From Pseudomonas sp. JM0905a (GTDB taxonomy: Bacteria; Pseudomonadota; Gammaproteobacteria; Pseudomonadales; Pseudomonadaceae), in contig NZ_JACXBU010000007.1 in the NCBI RefSeq assembly GCF_014700075.1, positions 62,001 through 126,000 on the forward strand: a DNA stretch of 64,000 nucleotides, read 5' to 3'. The notes under the pieces were generated by a model, which made no database searches, was not told the DNA's origin, and saw only the letters and a list, made by a program, of their open reading frames with translations. Each line of letters begins with the position of its first letter. Within the stretch, counting starts at the first letter, position 1. The position numbers and the translations under genes are program-made. Positions 42,882 through 51,835 of the stretch are shown here, in pieces.

Positions 42882-43907
42882 TTATTCCTCGTTCTTCAGG
42901 TTTTGGTAGGCCGCGACGATCTTGGCGGCGGAAGGCAGTGCCCACTGTTCCATGGGCGGCGTGAAGGGAATCGGGATATCGGGGAAGGCGACCCGCTGCG
43001 GCCGCGCCTTGAGCATGCCGATATCGTGCTCGACGACGCTGGCGATGATTTCGCCGCTGACACCGAAGCTGTGGTAGTCCTCGTCGACCACAATCAGCCG
43101 CCCGGTCTTGCGCACCGACTCGATGACGTGCTCGCGATCCAGCGGCACGAGACTGCGCAGGTCCACCACTTCAGCACTGACGCCCTGCTGCTCCAGTTGC
43201 TGGGCGGCGCGCAGTGCGTGGTGCACGCCGGCGCCGAGGCTGACGATGCTGACGTCGCGGCCCTCACGCACGGTCTTCGCCTTGCCGATTTCCACCGTAT
43301 AGGGGGCTTCCGGCACCGCCACCGTCGCGCCCTTCTCGGTACCCAGCCAGCCCATGCCCTGCAGGGCCTTGTGGAACAGGTAGATCACCGGGTTGTCATC
43401 GCGGATGGCGGCGGTCATCAGACCCTTGGCGTCATAGGCATTGCTCGGCACTACCACCTTCATCCCCGGTAGGTGCGCGAAGGTGCCGTAGAGGCACTGG
43501 GAGTGCTGGCCGGCGTCTGAATAGCCGGCGCCGGTGGAGGCCATCAGCACCATGGGCACGCTGACCTTGCCGCCGGAGAAGTAGGTGTTCTTCGCCATCA
43601 GGTTGTAGATGGCGTCCATGCACACGCCGAAGAAGTCGACGAACATCAGTTCGACGATTGGCCGCATGCCGTCGGAAGCCGCGCCCACGGCGGCGCCGAT
43701 AAAGGCGGTTTCCGAAATCGGCGTGTCGCGGATGCGCGCGCTCCCGAACTCTTCGTGCAGGCCACGGGTGTTGCCGAACACCCCGCCGAGCTGGCCGATA
43801 TCCTCACCCATCACGAACACGCGCGGGTCCAGGCGCATTTCCTGAGCCACCGCCTCGGCCATGGCGCGGGCGATGGTGAGTTTGCGTTCTTTGATCGCTG
43901 CGGACAT
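42882..43907 (-). CDS. Thiamine-dependent 2-oxoacid/acetoin dehydrogenase E1 component, beta subunit
   Basis: 341 residues of the transketolase-like E1-beta family: VFVMGEDIGQLGGVFGNTRGL, DTPISETAFIGAAVGAA, FVDFFGVCMDAIYN and VVDLRSLVPLDREHVIESV. It pairs with E1-alpha (45068-46057) to form the thiamine-diphosphate enzyme. The gene for a zinc alcohol dehydrogenase lies between the two subunits, as in acetoin/butanediol-type clusters with rearranged order. The best known relatives are AcoB and BkdA2/PdhB; the substrate is not fixed by sequence. Confidence 0.9.
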   Translation of the reverse strand: MSAAIKERKLTIARAMAEAVAQEMRLDPRVFVMGEDIGQLGGVFGNTRGLHEEFGSARIRDTPISETAFIGAAVGAASDGMRPIVELMFVDFFGVCMDAIYNLMAKNTYFSGGKVSVPMVLMASTGAGYSDAGQHSQCLYGTFAHLPGMKVVVPSNAYDAKGLMTAAIRDDNPVIYLFHKALQGMGWLGTEKGATVAVPEAPYTVEIGKAKTVREGRDVSIVSLGAGVHHALRAAQQLEQQGVSAEVVDLRSLVPLDREHVIESVRKTGRLIVVDEDYHSFGVSGEIIASVVEHDIGMLKARPQRVAFPDIPIPFTPPMEQWALPSAAKIVAAYQNLKNEE

Positions 43908-43931
43908 TTCTCGATTCCTCCGTCTATGGGA

Positions 43932-45029
43932 TCAGTGACGGGCAGCGGCAGGCGCGCTCGGCCTGACGATGATCTTCACGTTCTGGTCCTTGTTGTTCAC
44001 CAGTTCCTCGAAGCCCTGTTCGAGGATGTGTTCAAGTTCGATCCGCCCGGTGATCAGCGGGGTGACGTCCAGGCGTCCGTCGGCAATCAGCGCGATCACA
44101 TCGGCGAACTCCCCGTTGTAGGCCAGCGCGCCTATGACCTGTTTCTCGGTGGCGACTATCTCGAAGAAGTTGAATTCGCTGGGCTCCTCGAAGATGCCTA
44201 CCATCACGCAACGGCCACCCTTGCGGATGACATCGATGGCCAGCTTGGCGGTGGCCTTGTGGCCAATGCACTCGAAGGACACGGCAGCGCCGTAGCCCTC
44301 GGTGAGTTCGCGCACGGCGGCGATGGCGTCGCACTGACTGGGGTCGATGACTTCAGTGGCCCCCACTTCGAGGGCCTTGGCCTTGCGCGCCGTGGACATT
44401 TCCAGGGCGATGATTCGCGCCGCACCGGCGGCGCGGGCACACATGATGGTGCACAGTCCGATGGTACCGGCGCCGACCACCACCACCGTCTGGCCGAGCA
44501 GGCTGCCCGCCTTCTTCACTGCGTGCATGCCCACCGCCAGGGGCTCAATCAACGCACCGGCTTCGGTGGGGAAGCCCTCCGGCAAGCGGTACAGCAGGTT
44601 GGCGGGAACGTTGACACGTTCGGCAAAGGCGCCGTTGTTCATCAGCCCGGTGAAGGCAAGGTTCTCGCACAGGTTGTACTGGCCCTGCTGGCAGAACCAG
44701 CACTGGCCGCAGTGCTGGCAAGCGTCGGCGGCGACACGCTCGCCCACGGTGAAATGCGAGACGCCCTCGCCCAAGGCGACGATCTCGCCACAGAACTCGT
44801 GGCCGAGGATGCACTGGCCCTTCAGGCCGGTGAGCGGATGGGCTGTGTCGGTGGGAATGAATACCGGACCGGCCAGGTATTCATGGAGGTCCGAGCCGCA
44901 GATACCGCACCACTCGACGCGGATCTGCACCCAGCCGGCCTGTGGTTGCGGCGGGAGGGCGACATCCTGCAGGCGGATGTCGCGACGGCCGTGCCAGACT
45001 GCCGCCTTCATGGTTGGTTGTCGGTACAT
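43932..45029 (-). CDS. Zinc-dependent alcohol dehydrogenase (2,3-butanediol dehydrogenase-like)
   Basis: 365 residues of the zinc MDR family. The catalytic zinc ligands lie in CGICGSDLHEY and GHEFCGEI, and the structural zinc cysteines in CQHCGQCWFCQQGQYNLC. The Rossmann motif is VVGAGTIGLCTIMCARA, NAD type. The closest functional group by eye is the 2,3-butanediol/sorbitol dehydrogenase-like enzymes (GPVFIPTDTAHPLTG insertion). I start at ATG 45029 (MYRQPTMKAAVW); an earlier ATG overlaps E1-alpha. It probably oxidises a secondary alcohol or diol to the ketone cleaved by E1. Confidence 0.9.
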   Translation of the reverse strand: MYRQPTMKAAVWHGRRDIRLQDVALPPQPQAGWVQIRVEWCGICGSDLHEYLAGPVFIPTDTAHPLTGLKGQCILGHEFCGEIVALGEGVSHFTVGERVAADACQHCGQCWFCQQGQYNLCENLAFTGLMNNGAFAERVNVPANLLYRLPEGFPTEAGALIEPLAVGMHAVKKAGSLLGQTVVVVGAGTIGLCTIMCARAAGAARIIALEMSTARKAKALEVGATEVIDPSQCDAIAAVRELTEGYGAAVSFECIGHKATAKLAIDVIRKGGRCVMVGIFEEPSEFNFFEIVATEKQVIGALAYNGEFADVIALIADGRLDVTPLITGRIELEHILEQGFEELVNNKDQNVKIIVRPSAPAAARH

Positions 45030-45067
45030 ATCGGTCTCCGTTTTGTCGTTGTTATGCCGAGTTCCGT

Positions 45068-46057
45068 TCACACGAACACCATTTCCAACGCTTCTTCCGG
45101 TGCCGGATAAGCGCTGTCGCGGGCGAACTGCACGGCGGCATCGACACGGCTGCGGGCGCGCTCGTCGATGTCGGCTGCGGCGATTTCGTCCAGCACCCCC
45201 AGCTCCAGCAGGCGCTGGCGGTAAGCGGGGATCGGGTCCTTGGCCAACAGGGCCGCCTTCTCGCCGGCCGGGCGGTAGGTTTCGCCGTCGCCCATGAAGT
45301 GGCCGGCCAGGCGGTGGGTCTCGATCTCGATCAAGGTCGGCCCTTCCCCAGCGCGGGCACGGGCGATGGCCTCACCGGCGGCAGCGAATATGGCGTCGGC
45401 GTCGTTACCGGGGACGAACACGCCGGGCATGCCATAGGCGGCGGCACGCAAGTAATTGCGCTCGATGGCGGTGGAAGCGGCCTTGGCCACCGAGATGCCC
45501 CAAGCGTTGTCCTCGATGACGAACACCACCGGCAGCTTCCACAGCGCTGCCAGGTTCAGCGTTTCGTGGAAGGCGCCCTGGTTCGCAGCGCCTTCGCCCA
45601 GATAGGCCACGGCGACGCCGGACTTCCCCTGCAGCTGGCGCGACAGTGCGGCCCCCACGGCTGGGCCCATGCCTTGGGCAATGATGCCGGAGCAGGAAAA
45701 ATTCACCCTGGCGTCGAACAAGTGCATGTGACCGCCCCGGCCACCGGACAGGCCGGTCTTCTTGCCAAAGATTTCGGCGACCATCTCGTCCAGGTCGACG
45801 CCCTTGGCCACGGCTATGTGGTGCGGACGATGGGTGGCGGTGACGATGTCTTCGGCCGTCAGATGGGCGCAGACACCCACGGCGCAAGGTTCCTGGCCGT
45901 TGGACAAGTGCATTTCGCCGGGGATGGGCCCGTTGGCCATGTTGAAGACCGGCGTCTTGCCTTCCATGTAGATGCGTTCGATGGACTCTTCCAGGTAGCG
46001 GCTGACGAGCATCTGCTCAAGCATCCAGCGGCGCTGGTCGTTACTGGGTGTGGTCAT
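45068..46057 (-). CDS. Thiamine-dependent 2-oxoacid/acetoin dehydrogenase E1 component, alpha subunit
   Basis: 329 residues of the E1-alpha family. The thiamine diphosphate motif is AYLGEGAANQGAFHE followed by the Asn in EDNAWGIS. Also seen are HRPHHIAVAKGVD, GRGGHMHLFD and the phosphorylation-loop-like region HRLAGHFMGDGETYR. It is slightly shorter than PdhA and close in size to AcoA. The gene follows the GMC oxidoreductase gene by 12 bases and precedes the alcohol dehydrogenase. It forms the alpha2beta2 E1 with the product of 42882-43907. Confidence 0.9.
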   Translation of the reverse strand: MTTPSNDQRRWMLEQMLVSRYLEESIERIYMEGKTPVFNMANGPIPGEMHLSNGQEPCAVGVCAHLTAEDIVTATHRPHHIAVAKGVDLDEMVAEIFGKKTGLSGGRGGHMHLFDARVNFSCSGIIAQGMGPAVGAALSRQLQGKSGVAVAYLGEGAANQGAFHETLNLAALWKLPVVFVIEDNAWGISVAKAASTAIERNYLRAAAYGMPGVFVPGNDADAIFAAAGEAIARARAGEGPTLIEIETHRLAGHFMGDGETYRPAGEKAALLAKDPIPAYRQRLLELGVLDEIAAADIDERARSRVDAAVQFARDSAYPAPEEALEMVFV

Positions 46058-46069
46058 GGGGTCGGCTCC

Positions 46070-47650
46070 TCAAAGGGCGCGCTGATTGATCAGCGAACCG
46101 ATGTGCTCGGCCTGGCGCAGGGCCAGGGCGACAATGGTCAACGTCGGGTTCTGCCCGCCGCTGGTCGTGAACTGGCTGCCGTCGGAGACGAACAGGTTGG
46201 GGATGTCGTGGCTCTGGCCCCACTTGTTCACCACGCCGTCGGCGGCCTTGGCGCTCATGCGGTTGGTGCCCATGTTGTGGCTGGCCGGGTAGGACGGCAG
46301 GCGGATGACTTCCGTGGCGCCGACCGCCTCGTAGCACTTGCGGGTCTGCTCCACGCCGTGGTCGCGCATGGCGTTGTCGAAAGGATGGTCGTCCTTGTGC
46401 ACCACCGGAATCGGCAGCCCGTACTGATCCTTCTCGGTGCCGTGGAGGGTGATGCGGTTGCTCTCCATGGGCAGGTCCTCGCCGCACAGCCAGACGCCGG
46501 ACATGTGGTCGTAGCGCTCCATCTTCGCCGTGAAGGCACGGCCCCAGCCCTGCGGGGTCGGGTCGAGGAAGGCGGACATGAACGGCAGGCCGAGAGAGAG
46601 GATTTCCAGTCGGTAACCGCCTACGAATCCGCGCGAGGTATTGTTGTACGACTCGTCCGAAATGATCCCGGCACAGGTGGTCCCCCTGTACATGTGAACC
46701 GGCTTGGGAAGAACCGCATAGATCCCGGCGGTGGTGTGGCACATGTAGTTGCGCCCCACCTGGCCAGAGGAGTTGGCCAGGCCATCCTTGAACATCGAGG
46801 ATTCCGAGTTGAGCAGCAGGCGCGGCGACTCGATGGAGTTGCCGGCCACGCACACCACTCTGGCCTTCTGCCGTTGTTGGCGGCCCTGGGCATCGGCGTA
46901 GACAACTCCGGTGACCCGGCCGCGGGCGTCATGCTCGATACGCAGCGCCATGCTCTGCGGGCGCACCTCGCAGTTGCCGGTGGCCTCAGCGCGGGGGATG
47001 TCGGTGTAGAGAGTCGACCACTTGGCACCGATGCGGCAGCCCTGCATGCAGAAGCCGATCTGCATGCAACCCGGCCGGCTGTCGTACGGCTGGGTGTTGA
47101 TCGCCATCGGTCCGGACTGGATTTCCTTGTAGCCGATGCGCTGAGCCCCGGCGGCCAGTACCTTGAAGGAGTTGTGCCACTGGTGGTATGGCATCCCGGT
47201 GCTCGGACCGGTCACCCCCATGTGCTTCTCGGCCTTGACGTACCAGGGCTCCAGCTCCTCATAGCTGATCGGCCAGTCCAGCATGTTGGCGCCCTTGATT
47301 TCGCCATTCTCGGTGCGCATGCGGAATTCGAAATCGCGAAAGCGCAGGGCGACGCCGGCCCAGTGCACCGAACTGCCGCCGACCGCCTTGACGATCCAGG
47401 CCGGCAGATTCGGATGGTTGCGCGCCACGTCCCAGCCGCCGGTGGCGATACGTTTGTCGAGCCAGGAAATCTTGTTGAACATGGCCCACTCATCGTTCTC
47501 GATGTCGGACATCTCGTAACGTTTGCCAGCTTCCAGTACCACGGTACGGATACCTTGCCGGGCCAGGGCGTGGGCCAGTGTGCCGCCGCCGGCACCCGAA
47601 CCGATGATGACGACGACGTCGCTGTCGTCCTGGGAGAATTTCGCTGCCAT
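46070..47650 (-). CDS. GMC-family FAD oxidoreductase (gluconate-2-dehydrogenase large-subunit type)
   Basis: About 526 residues. The N-terminal FAD motif is VIIGSGAGGGTLAHALA, followed by VGGSSVHWAGVALRF, the GMC middle VVCVAGNSIESPRLLLNSES, and the C-terminal active-site His/Asn regions SHNMGTNRM and SGGQNPTLTIVALALRQAEHI. It has no signal peptide of its own; the small subunit encoded 51 bases upstream carries a Tat signal, so the pair is probably exported folded together, as in gluconate 2-dehydrogenase. No cytochrome c subunit gene is in the operon. I start at ATG 47650 after GAGGG. It should oxidise an alcohol or polyol. Confidence 0.88.
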   Translation of the reverse strand: MAAKFSQDDSDVVVIIGSGAGGGTLAHALARQGIRTVVLEAGKRYEMSDIENDEWAMFNKISWLDKRIATGGWDVARNHPNLPAWIVKAVGGSSVHWAGVALRFRDFEFRMRTENGEIKGANMLDWPISYEELEPWYVKAEKHMGVTGPSTGMPYHQWHNSFKVLAAGAQRIGYKEIQSGPMAINTQPYDSRPGCMQIGFCMQGCRIGAKWSTLYTDIPRAEATGNCEVRPQSMALRIEHDARGRVTGVVYADAQGRQQRQKARVVCVAGNSIESPRLLLNSESSMFKDGLANSSGQVGRNYMCHTTAGIYAVLPKPVHMYRGTTCAGIISDESYNNTSRGFVGGYRLEILSLGLPFMSAFLDPTPQGWGRAFTAKMERYDHMSGVWLCGEDLPMESNRITLHGTEKDQYGLPIPVVHKDDHPFDNAMRDHGVEQTRKCYEAVGATEVIRLPSYPASHNMGTNRMSAKAADGVVNKWGQSHDIPNLFVSDGSQFTTSGGQNPTLTIVALALRQAEHIGSLINQRAL

Positions 47651-47701
47651 GGGGTTAACCCTCATTGTTGGAATGGATGGAGCCGCGAAGGGAGTGGCCG
47701 C

Positions 47702-48220
47702 TCAGAGCCAGTCGAGGTCGTTGAAGCCACGCGCGATGTAACCGCCCTTCTCCACCGACGAGCCCTCGTAGCCGAACAGAGGGAACAGGGTCTTGTTGTC
47801 GTAGAGGCCGAACATCAGCGCGCTGCGGGTTTCACGGAAGAAGGGGGTGGTTTCGATCTCGCGCAACAGCGCAACGCGGTCGTCTTCGTTGGCGATGTCC
47901 TCGAAGGCTCGGTCATGCACGGCTCGGGAGCGGGCCTGCAACGCGTTGATGCCTTCGCGAACCAGGTCCGGCTTCTTGCCAACCAGCTCGAACAGCGACT
48001 TGGCGTAAGGCGCATCGCCGAGGCGGTCGTGGGGATAAATGTCGCGCCCCATGCGCAGCAGGCCGGCAGGCAGTTGGGGCAGCACGTCGTCGGCGAGGAC
48101 TTTGACCGGGATGAGCTGCCCGGCGACGGCGGTGGCGCCGATGATCAGCGCGGACTGACCCGAAAGACTGAGGAAGCGTCGGCGGCTCAGAGGGCCGCTC
48201 AGAGAAGAAGAGTCATGCAT
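47702..48220 (-). CDS. Tat-exported small subunit (gluconate 2-dehydrogenase subunit 3 type)
   Basis: 172 residues. A twin-arginine signal is clear (LSRRRFLSLSG at about 11-21, hydrophobic stretch to the ADD cleavage region near 43). The mature part shows PAGLLRMGRDIYPHDRLGDA and ends in FPLFGYEGSSVEKGGYIARGFNDLDWL-like sequence, the pattern of subunit 3 of membrane-bound FAD dehydrogenases. It is the first gene of the operon under the sigma54 element at 48325-48340. Its job is probably to carry the GMC subunit across the membrane. A tatA paralogue lies at 53044 in the same putative regulon. Confidence 0.85.
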   Translation of the reverse strand: MHDSSSLSGPLSRRRFLSLSGQSALIIGATAVAGQLIPVKVLADDVLPQLPAGLLRMGRDIYPHDRLGDAPYAKSLFELVGKKPDLVREGINALQARSRAVHDRAFEDIANEDDRVALLREIETTPFFRETRSALMFGLYDNKTLFPLFGYEGSSVEKGGYIARGFNDLDWL

Positions 48221-48324
48221 GGCAGAGCTCCAGGCTATTGCCGGCACGCCTGCAAGGTGGGAACAGGTGTGGCGACGTTGTTGTTATTCGTCCGGGTGCC
48301 TTTTCGGCCCCTCGATAGCCATGG

Positions 48325-48340
48325 AGCAGCTTGTGTGCCA
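48325..48340 (-). promoter_or_regulatory. Sigma54-type -24/-12 promoter of the GMC/E1/E2 operon
   Basis: Read on the minus strand the site is TGGCACACAAGCTGCT, against the consensus TGGCACGNNNNTTGCW: the GG and GC dinucleotides are at the required ten-base spacing and only two consensus positions differ. It lies about 105 bases upstream of the start at 48220. Confidence 0.7.
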
Positions 48341-48415
48341 ACGCAGGGTTTTATCCCTAACCATCTGTTTTTATGAGTATTTATCCAAATATTCAGACGT
48401 CTTTGAGGCAAGATC

Positions 48416-48443
48416 TGTAAAGCGACGGCTTTACACCTGTAAG
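48416..48443. promoter_or_regulatory. Candidate upstream activator site for the operon
   Basis: A perfect 8-base dyad TGTAAAGC-GACG-GCTTTACA (48416-48435) is followed by CC and TGTAAG (48438-48443), so the right arm also forms TTACA-CC-TGTAAG. The same composite layout occurs at 52515-52538. It lies about 76 bases upstream of the sigma54 element, a normal enhancer distance. Confidence 0.6.
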
Positions 48444-48524
48444 CATCCTTCCAATCGGTTTACAGCCGCATGGAAGTCAGTGTGGTGTCATGGATGCTTT
48501 CCCTGACCCACGAGAAGAACCCGT

Positions 48525-48546
48525 AAAAAAGGGGCCCGCGGGCCCC
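48525..48546 (-). terminator. Rho-independent terminator of the outer-membrane channel gene
   Basis: On the minus strand the perfect stem GGGGCCCGCGGGCCCC is followed by a six-base T-run, 25 bases after the stop of the 48571-49494 gene. It separates that gene from the downstream operon, which therefore needs its own promoter. Confidence 0.85.
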
Positions 48547-48570
48547 AAGAGAACGGACCGTCCAGACCGT

Positions 48571-49494
48571 TCAGAACACCTGCATCAGGCGTATGTTCAA
48601 CCTGTGCTCTTCGCGAAAGCCGTTTTCCACCGCGAAGTCCCGCCCGTAGGTGGCCGCAACCTGAGTCTTCGGCAGGAAAAACCAGGAGAATCCAAGGTTC
48701 CACTTGCCGGTCTCCTGGCGATCATCCAGTTGAAGGTCATCGACGCGGCTGGCGCCACCATCGAGCCACGACAGGCCGGCGCGCACGTCCGCCTGCGGGG
48801 TCAACTGGTAGCGCAGGAAGCCCTGGTACTGGTAGCTGGGTTTCTGCCGCTGGGTCCAGCGGCCACTGCCGTAATGGTTGTTGCGCCCGTAAAACATGAC
48901 ATCGGCGGCCAGGTCCAGAGAGAGGTTGTCGGTCAGCCCGGTAACGTAGGCGCCCTGCACGTTCAGCTTCCAGCGGTTTTCGCCGAGGTTGAGATCGTCA
49001 TCGGCGTCGTACTCGCCCAAGGGCAGGAACAGATAGGGAGTGATGCCCAAGTAGCGGCGGCGCTCCGGTTCATTGATCAGCCAGAGAGGCATGGCCAGGA
49101 TCGGATCGGCCAGGCCACTGGAGTCACCCAAGCCCTGGCGCCCGTCCAGGCGCCCGAATGGCAGCAGCACTTGGGGCGCCACGCGAAAGCTTCCGATGTC
49201 GGAATAGTGGACCAGGCGCAATATCCCGATTTCCGAGTCCAGCCCCGGCGCGTCGGGTAGGCTGTGCCCCGCGCGGTACAGCCGATCACGCTCGGCCCCT
49301 TGCAGGTAGAGCAGGCCCAATGTGGTGCCGGCAGGTGCAGCCACATAGTCACCGGCATCGAGATCCAACGCCCTGGCCGGCCACGTTGCAGAGAGTCCGC
49401 TGGCAAGCAGCACGAGGCCCCACGCAGCGGCCCAGGTTCGGTTGTCGAGTGACGAGGGACCAGTCACGCTGGTCCGTTGCAGGTAAGGCAGCAT
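48571..49494 (-). CDS. Outer-membrane channel of the phenol_MetA_deg/SphA family
   Basis: 307 residues. The signal region includes WGLVLLASGLSATWPARA. The mature protein starts LDLDAGDYVAAPAGTTLGLLYLQ, typical of the MetA-pathway/SphA family, then becomes beta-rich with alternating aromatic residues (ITPYLFLPLGEYDADDDLNLGENRW, YQYQGFLRYQLTPQADVRAGLSW) and ends in Phe. Members are thought to bring hydrophobic or aromatic substrates across the outer membrane. I start at ATG 49494 with CGAGGA upstream. A sigma54-type element lies at 49549-49563. Confidence 0.83.
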   Translation of the reverse strand: MLPYLQRTSVTGPSSLDNRTWAAAWGLVLLASGLSATWPARALDLDAGDYVAAPAGTTLGLLYLQGAERDRLYRAGHSLPDAPGLDSEIGILRLVHYSDIGSFRVAPQVLLPFGRLDGRQGLGDSSGLADPILAMPLWLINEPERRRYLGITPYLFLPLGEYDADDDLNLGENRWKLNVQGAYVTGLTDNLSLDLAADVMFYGRNNHYGSGRWTQRQKPSYQYQGFLRYQLTPQADVRAGLSWLDGGASRVDDLQLDDRQETGKWNLGFSWFFLPKTQVAATYGRDFAVENGFREEHRLNIRLMQVF

Positions 49495-49548
49495 CGAGCA
49501 TCCTCGTTTCTTGTTGTAGTACCCCGGTGGGGGCCGAGGTAGCGCGGC

Positions 49549-49563
49549 GCAGAATGCGTGCCA
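49549..49563 (-). promoter_or_regulatory. Sigma54-type -24/-12 promoter of the channel gene
   Basis: Read on the minus strand the site is TGGCACGCATTCTGC, matching the consensus TGGCACGNNNNTTGC at all but one defined position, with the GG and GC dinucleotides ten bases apart. It lies 55 bases upstream of ATG 49494. Confidence 0.72.
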
Positions 49564-49654
49564 AACCGTTGAATGATCCTTCAAGGCTATGAATCAAAAG
49601 GATTTCTCAGCCACGAGAAGAAAGTCCGATGCTCTCCTTCGAGTGTTCGGGGTA

Positions 49655-49667
49655 TTACAGGTGTAAG
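49655..49667. promoter_or_regulatory. Candidate activator site TTACA-NN-TGTAAG (channel gene / regulator intergenic region)
   Basis: TTACAGGTGTAAG lies in the 330-base gap between the channel gene and the sigma54 activator gene, about 92 bases upstream of the channel promoter. The same 13-base pattern occurs at 48431-48443 and 52526-52538. It could also serve autoregulation of the divergent activator gene. Confidence 0.5.
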
Positions 49668-49824
49668 AAAGATGGGTCTGACCCCGACTAACAGGCAGGT
49701 GACGCCGGAGGGCTAAACTCGTAAGGTGATTGCACTGGTGCCAGGCTGCTCTCTGTGCAACCGGTCAACAAGAACAAGATCGTCACGGATCTCGGGCGCC
49801 TCAACCTCGAGTCCGGGAGGCCGC

Positions 49825-51774
49825 ATGAGCATCATCTCGACCCCCAGCCTGCATATCGACACCGTACTGTCCTACGCCAGTGGCGGTGCTGGGCACGAAT
49901 CCATCATCACCCGCTCCTGGAAACGCTGTATCCAGGATTACGGCCTGGATCCGGCAAAGCCAGCGCTTCCGCGTTTCGTCCCGCGTCAGGTATTGCGAGA
50001 ACACCAGGACCATGCAGACGAGCTGATCAATGTGGCGCGGGCCGGTGTCGAGCAGTTGTACCGGCACATCGCCGAACTCGGCTACGTCATACTCCTTACC
50101 GACAACCGGGGTATCACCGTACAGTTTCTCGGTGATCCGCTGGATGAAGCGGCACATCGCAAAACCGGCCTTTATCTGGGTGCCGACTGGAGTGAGGATC
50201 ATGCCGGGACCTGCGCAGTGGGAACCTGCATCAAGGAACAGCAGCCGCTGACCTGCCACCATCATGACCATTTCAGCGCTCACCACGTCGCGCTGACCTG
50301 TACTGCCGTCCCCATCTTCAATCCCCAGGGGCAGCTGTTGGCGGTGCTTGATATCTCGGCATTGAAATCGCCGCCGTCCAAGGACTCGCAGCTATTTGCC
50401 CTGCAACTGGTCAAGCAGTACGCGCGGATGATCGAAGATGCCTACTTCCTGCGCCGCTACCGTGAAGCGCACATTCTCTGCTTCGACCGATCCCGCGAGT
50501 TCGTCCTGATCAATCGCCAGTACCTGTTGGCGCTTGCCGGGGACGGCAGTCTTCTGGCAGCCAACACCGCGGCCCGGGGGTTGCTCGGCGATTGTGGCCT
50601 GCAGTTGGCGGAGCGACCGTCGGCTCTGGCGAAACGGATCGGCATCCAGGATCTGTTCGACTGCGTGCCTGAAGATATCTTCAGCATTCCTCACGCCAGT
50701 CCCGATCAAGTACGGGCCTTCCGCACCCACCGACAGAACGCCTTGTTCTTTGCCGCATTGATGGAACCCAGCCGTGCGCCTGCTGCCCCTCAGGCCCAGC
50801 GTACAAATCAGGAAAGCTGCCCACTGGACGAGTTGGCCGACGACGACCCTGTCATGCGCAAAATGCTGGCACGTGCCAAACGACTGTGCAGCGAGCCGCT
50901 GAACTTATTGCTCAATGGCGAAACCGGTACAGGCAAAGAGCGCCTTGCCCGCGCCCTGCACGACAGCAGCAACAGGCGCAAAGCCCCCTTCGTTGCCATC
51001 AACTGCGCTGCGATGCCCGAATCATTGATCGAGAGCGAACTCTTCGGATACCAGCCCGGCACCTTCACTGGGGCACGCAGCAAGGGTATGCGAGGACTGA
51101 TCCAGCAAGCCGATGGCGGCACGCTCTTCCTGGATGAAATCGGTGACATGCCACTGCACCTGCAGACACGGCTGCTGCGCGTGCTTGCCGAGCAGGAAGT
51201 GATGCCGCTGGGCGGCGAAAAGCCGATCAAGGTCGATATCCGTGTCATCGCGGCGAGTCACCGCGACCTGCGGCAAATGATCGAACAAAGCGAGTTCCGC
51301 GAAGACCTCTACTACCGACTCAATGGCGCAATCCTGCGCCTGCCTGCACTGCGCGAACGGGCCGACAAGAATTACCTGATAGAACGCATATTCAGAGAGC
51401 TCTGTGATCAACGCCAACGTCCCGCTCGAATCCGGGGCGACGCCATGAGTGCTCTCCTCGGCTATGCCTGGCCAGGCAATATTCGCGAGTTACGCAATGC
51501 GCTGCAGTATGCCCTGGCCACCGCCGAGACTGATGAAATCACGGTAAACGACCTACCCGAAGAATGCCTGCCGAGCGTCAATCCAAGGCAGGTCATGAGC
51601 TCTATTTCAGGCCTAGAGCAGCAGACATCCCATGGGCGAGCAATCGAAGATTGCTTGCGCCGGCAGCGCTGGAATGTCAGCGCTGCAGCGCGTGAGTTGG
51701 GTATGTCGCGCCCGACCCTCTATCGCTGGATGAAACTTCATCACATCGTTCCGCCCAACGCCCTGGACAGCTAA
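49825..51774 (+). CDS. Sigma54-dependent activator of the AcoR type
   Basis: 649 residues starting at ATG 49825 after GGGAGG. The N-terminal GAF-containing sensor region (about 60-200) shows GADWSEDHAGTCAVGTCI and LTCTAVPIFNPQGQLLAVLDIS, as in AcoR. A middle linker leads to the AAA+ domain (about 340-570) with Walker A GETGTGKE, the sigma54-contact loop GTFTGA (GAFTGA in most members), Walker B GTLFLDEIGDMP and the arginine-finger region. A FIS-type helix-turn-helix follows at about 610-640 (AARELGMSRPTLYRWM). The inducer is unknown. It sits between its three likely target promoters regions. Confidence 0.92.
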   Translation: MSIISTPSLHIDTVLSYASGGAGHESIITRSWKRCIQDYGLDPAKPALPRFVPRQVLREHQDHADELINVARAGVEQLYRHIAELGYVILLTDNRGITVQFLGDPLDEAAHRKTGLYLGADWSEDHAGTCAVGTCIKEQQPLTCHHHDHFSAHHVALTCTAVPIFNPQGQLLAVLDISALKSPPSKDSQLFALQLVKQYARMIEDAYFLRRYREAHILCFDRSREFVLINRQYLLALAGDGSLLAANTAARGLLGDCGLQLAERPSALAKRIGIQDLFDCVPEDIFSIPHASPDQVRAFRTHRQNALFFAALMEPSRAPAAPQAQRTNQESCPLDELADDDPVMRKMLARAKRLCSEPLNLLLNGETGTGKERLARALHDSSNRRKAPFVAINCAAMPESLIESELFGYQPGTFTGARSKGMRGLIQQADGGTLFLDEIGDMPLHLQTRLLRVLAEQEVMPLGGEKPIKVDIRVIAASHRDLRQMIEQSEFREDLYYRLNGAILRLPALRERADKNYLIERIFRELCDQRQRPARIRGDAMSALLGYAWPGNIRELRNALQYALATAETDEITVNDLPEECLPSVNPRQVMSSISGLEQQTSHGRAIEDCLRRQRWNVSAAARELGMSRPTLYRWMKLHHIVPPNALDS

Positions 51775-51785
51775 GCGATGACCTC

Positions 51786-51827
51786 AAGTGCCCTGGCCGG
51801 CTCCATGCGGGGCCGGCCAGGGCACTT
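51786..51827. terminator. Bidirectional terminator-like hairpin between convergent genes
   Basis: A perfect 16-base stem, AAGTGCCCTGGCCGGC (51786-51801) with its complement at 51812-51827, closes a ten-base loop between the activator stop (51774) and the VOC gene stop (51836). T-runs are short, but the symmetric position suggests termination for both genes. Confidence 0.75.
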
Positions 51828-51835
51828 GCGCCGGA

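Noticed and set aside
44942-48376. A very long plus-strand open frame (1144 codons) opposite the sigma54 operon
   Set aside because: It lies antisense to five well-supported genes and its translation is low-complexity (His, Gly, Val, Gln rich), the usual shadow of GC-rich coding on the other strand.
48438-48465. A second full dyad TGTAA...TTTACA further upstream of the operon promoter
   Set aside because: The half-sites are imperfect and 16 bases apart, so it is not convincing apart from the adjoining composite site.
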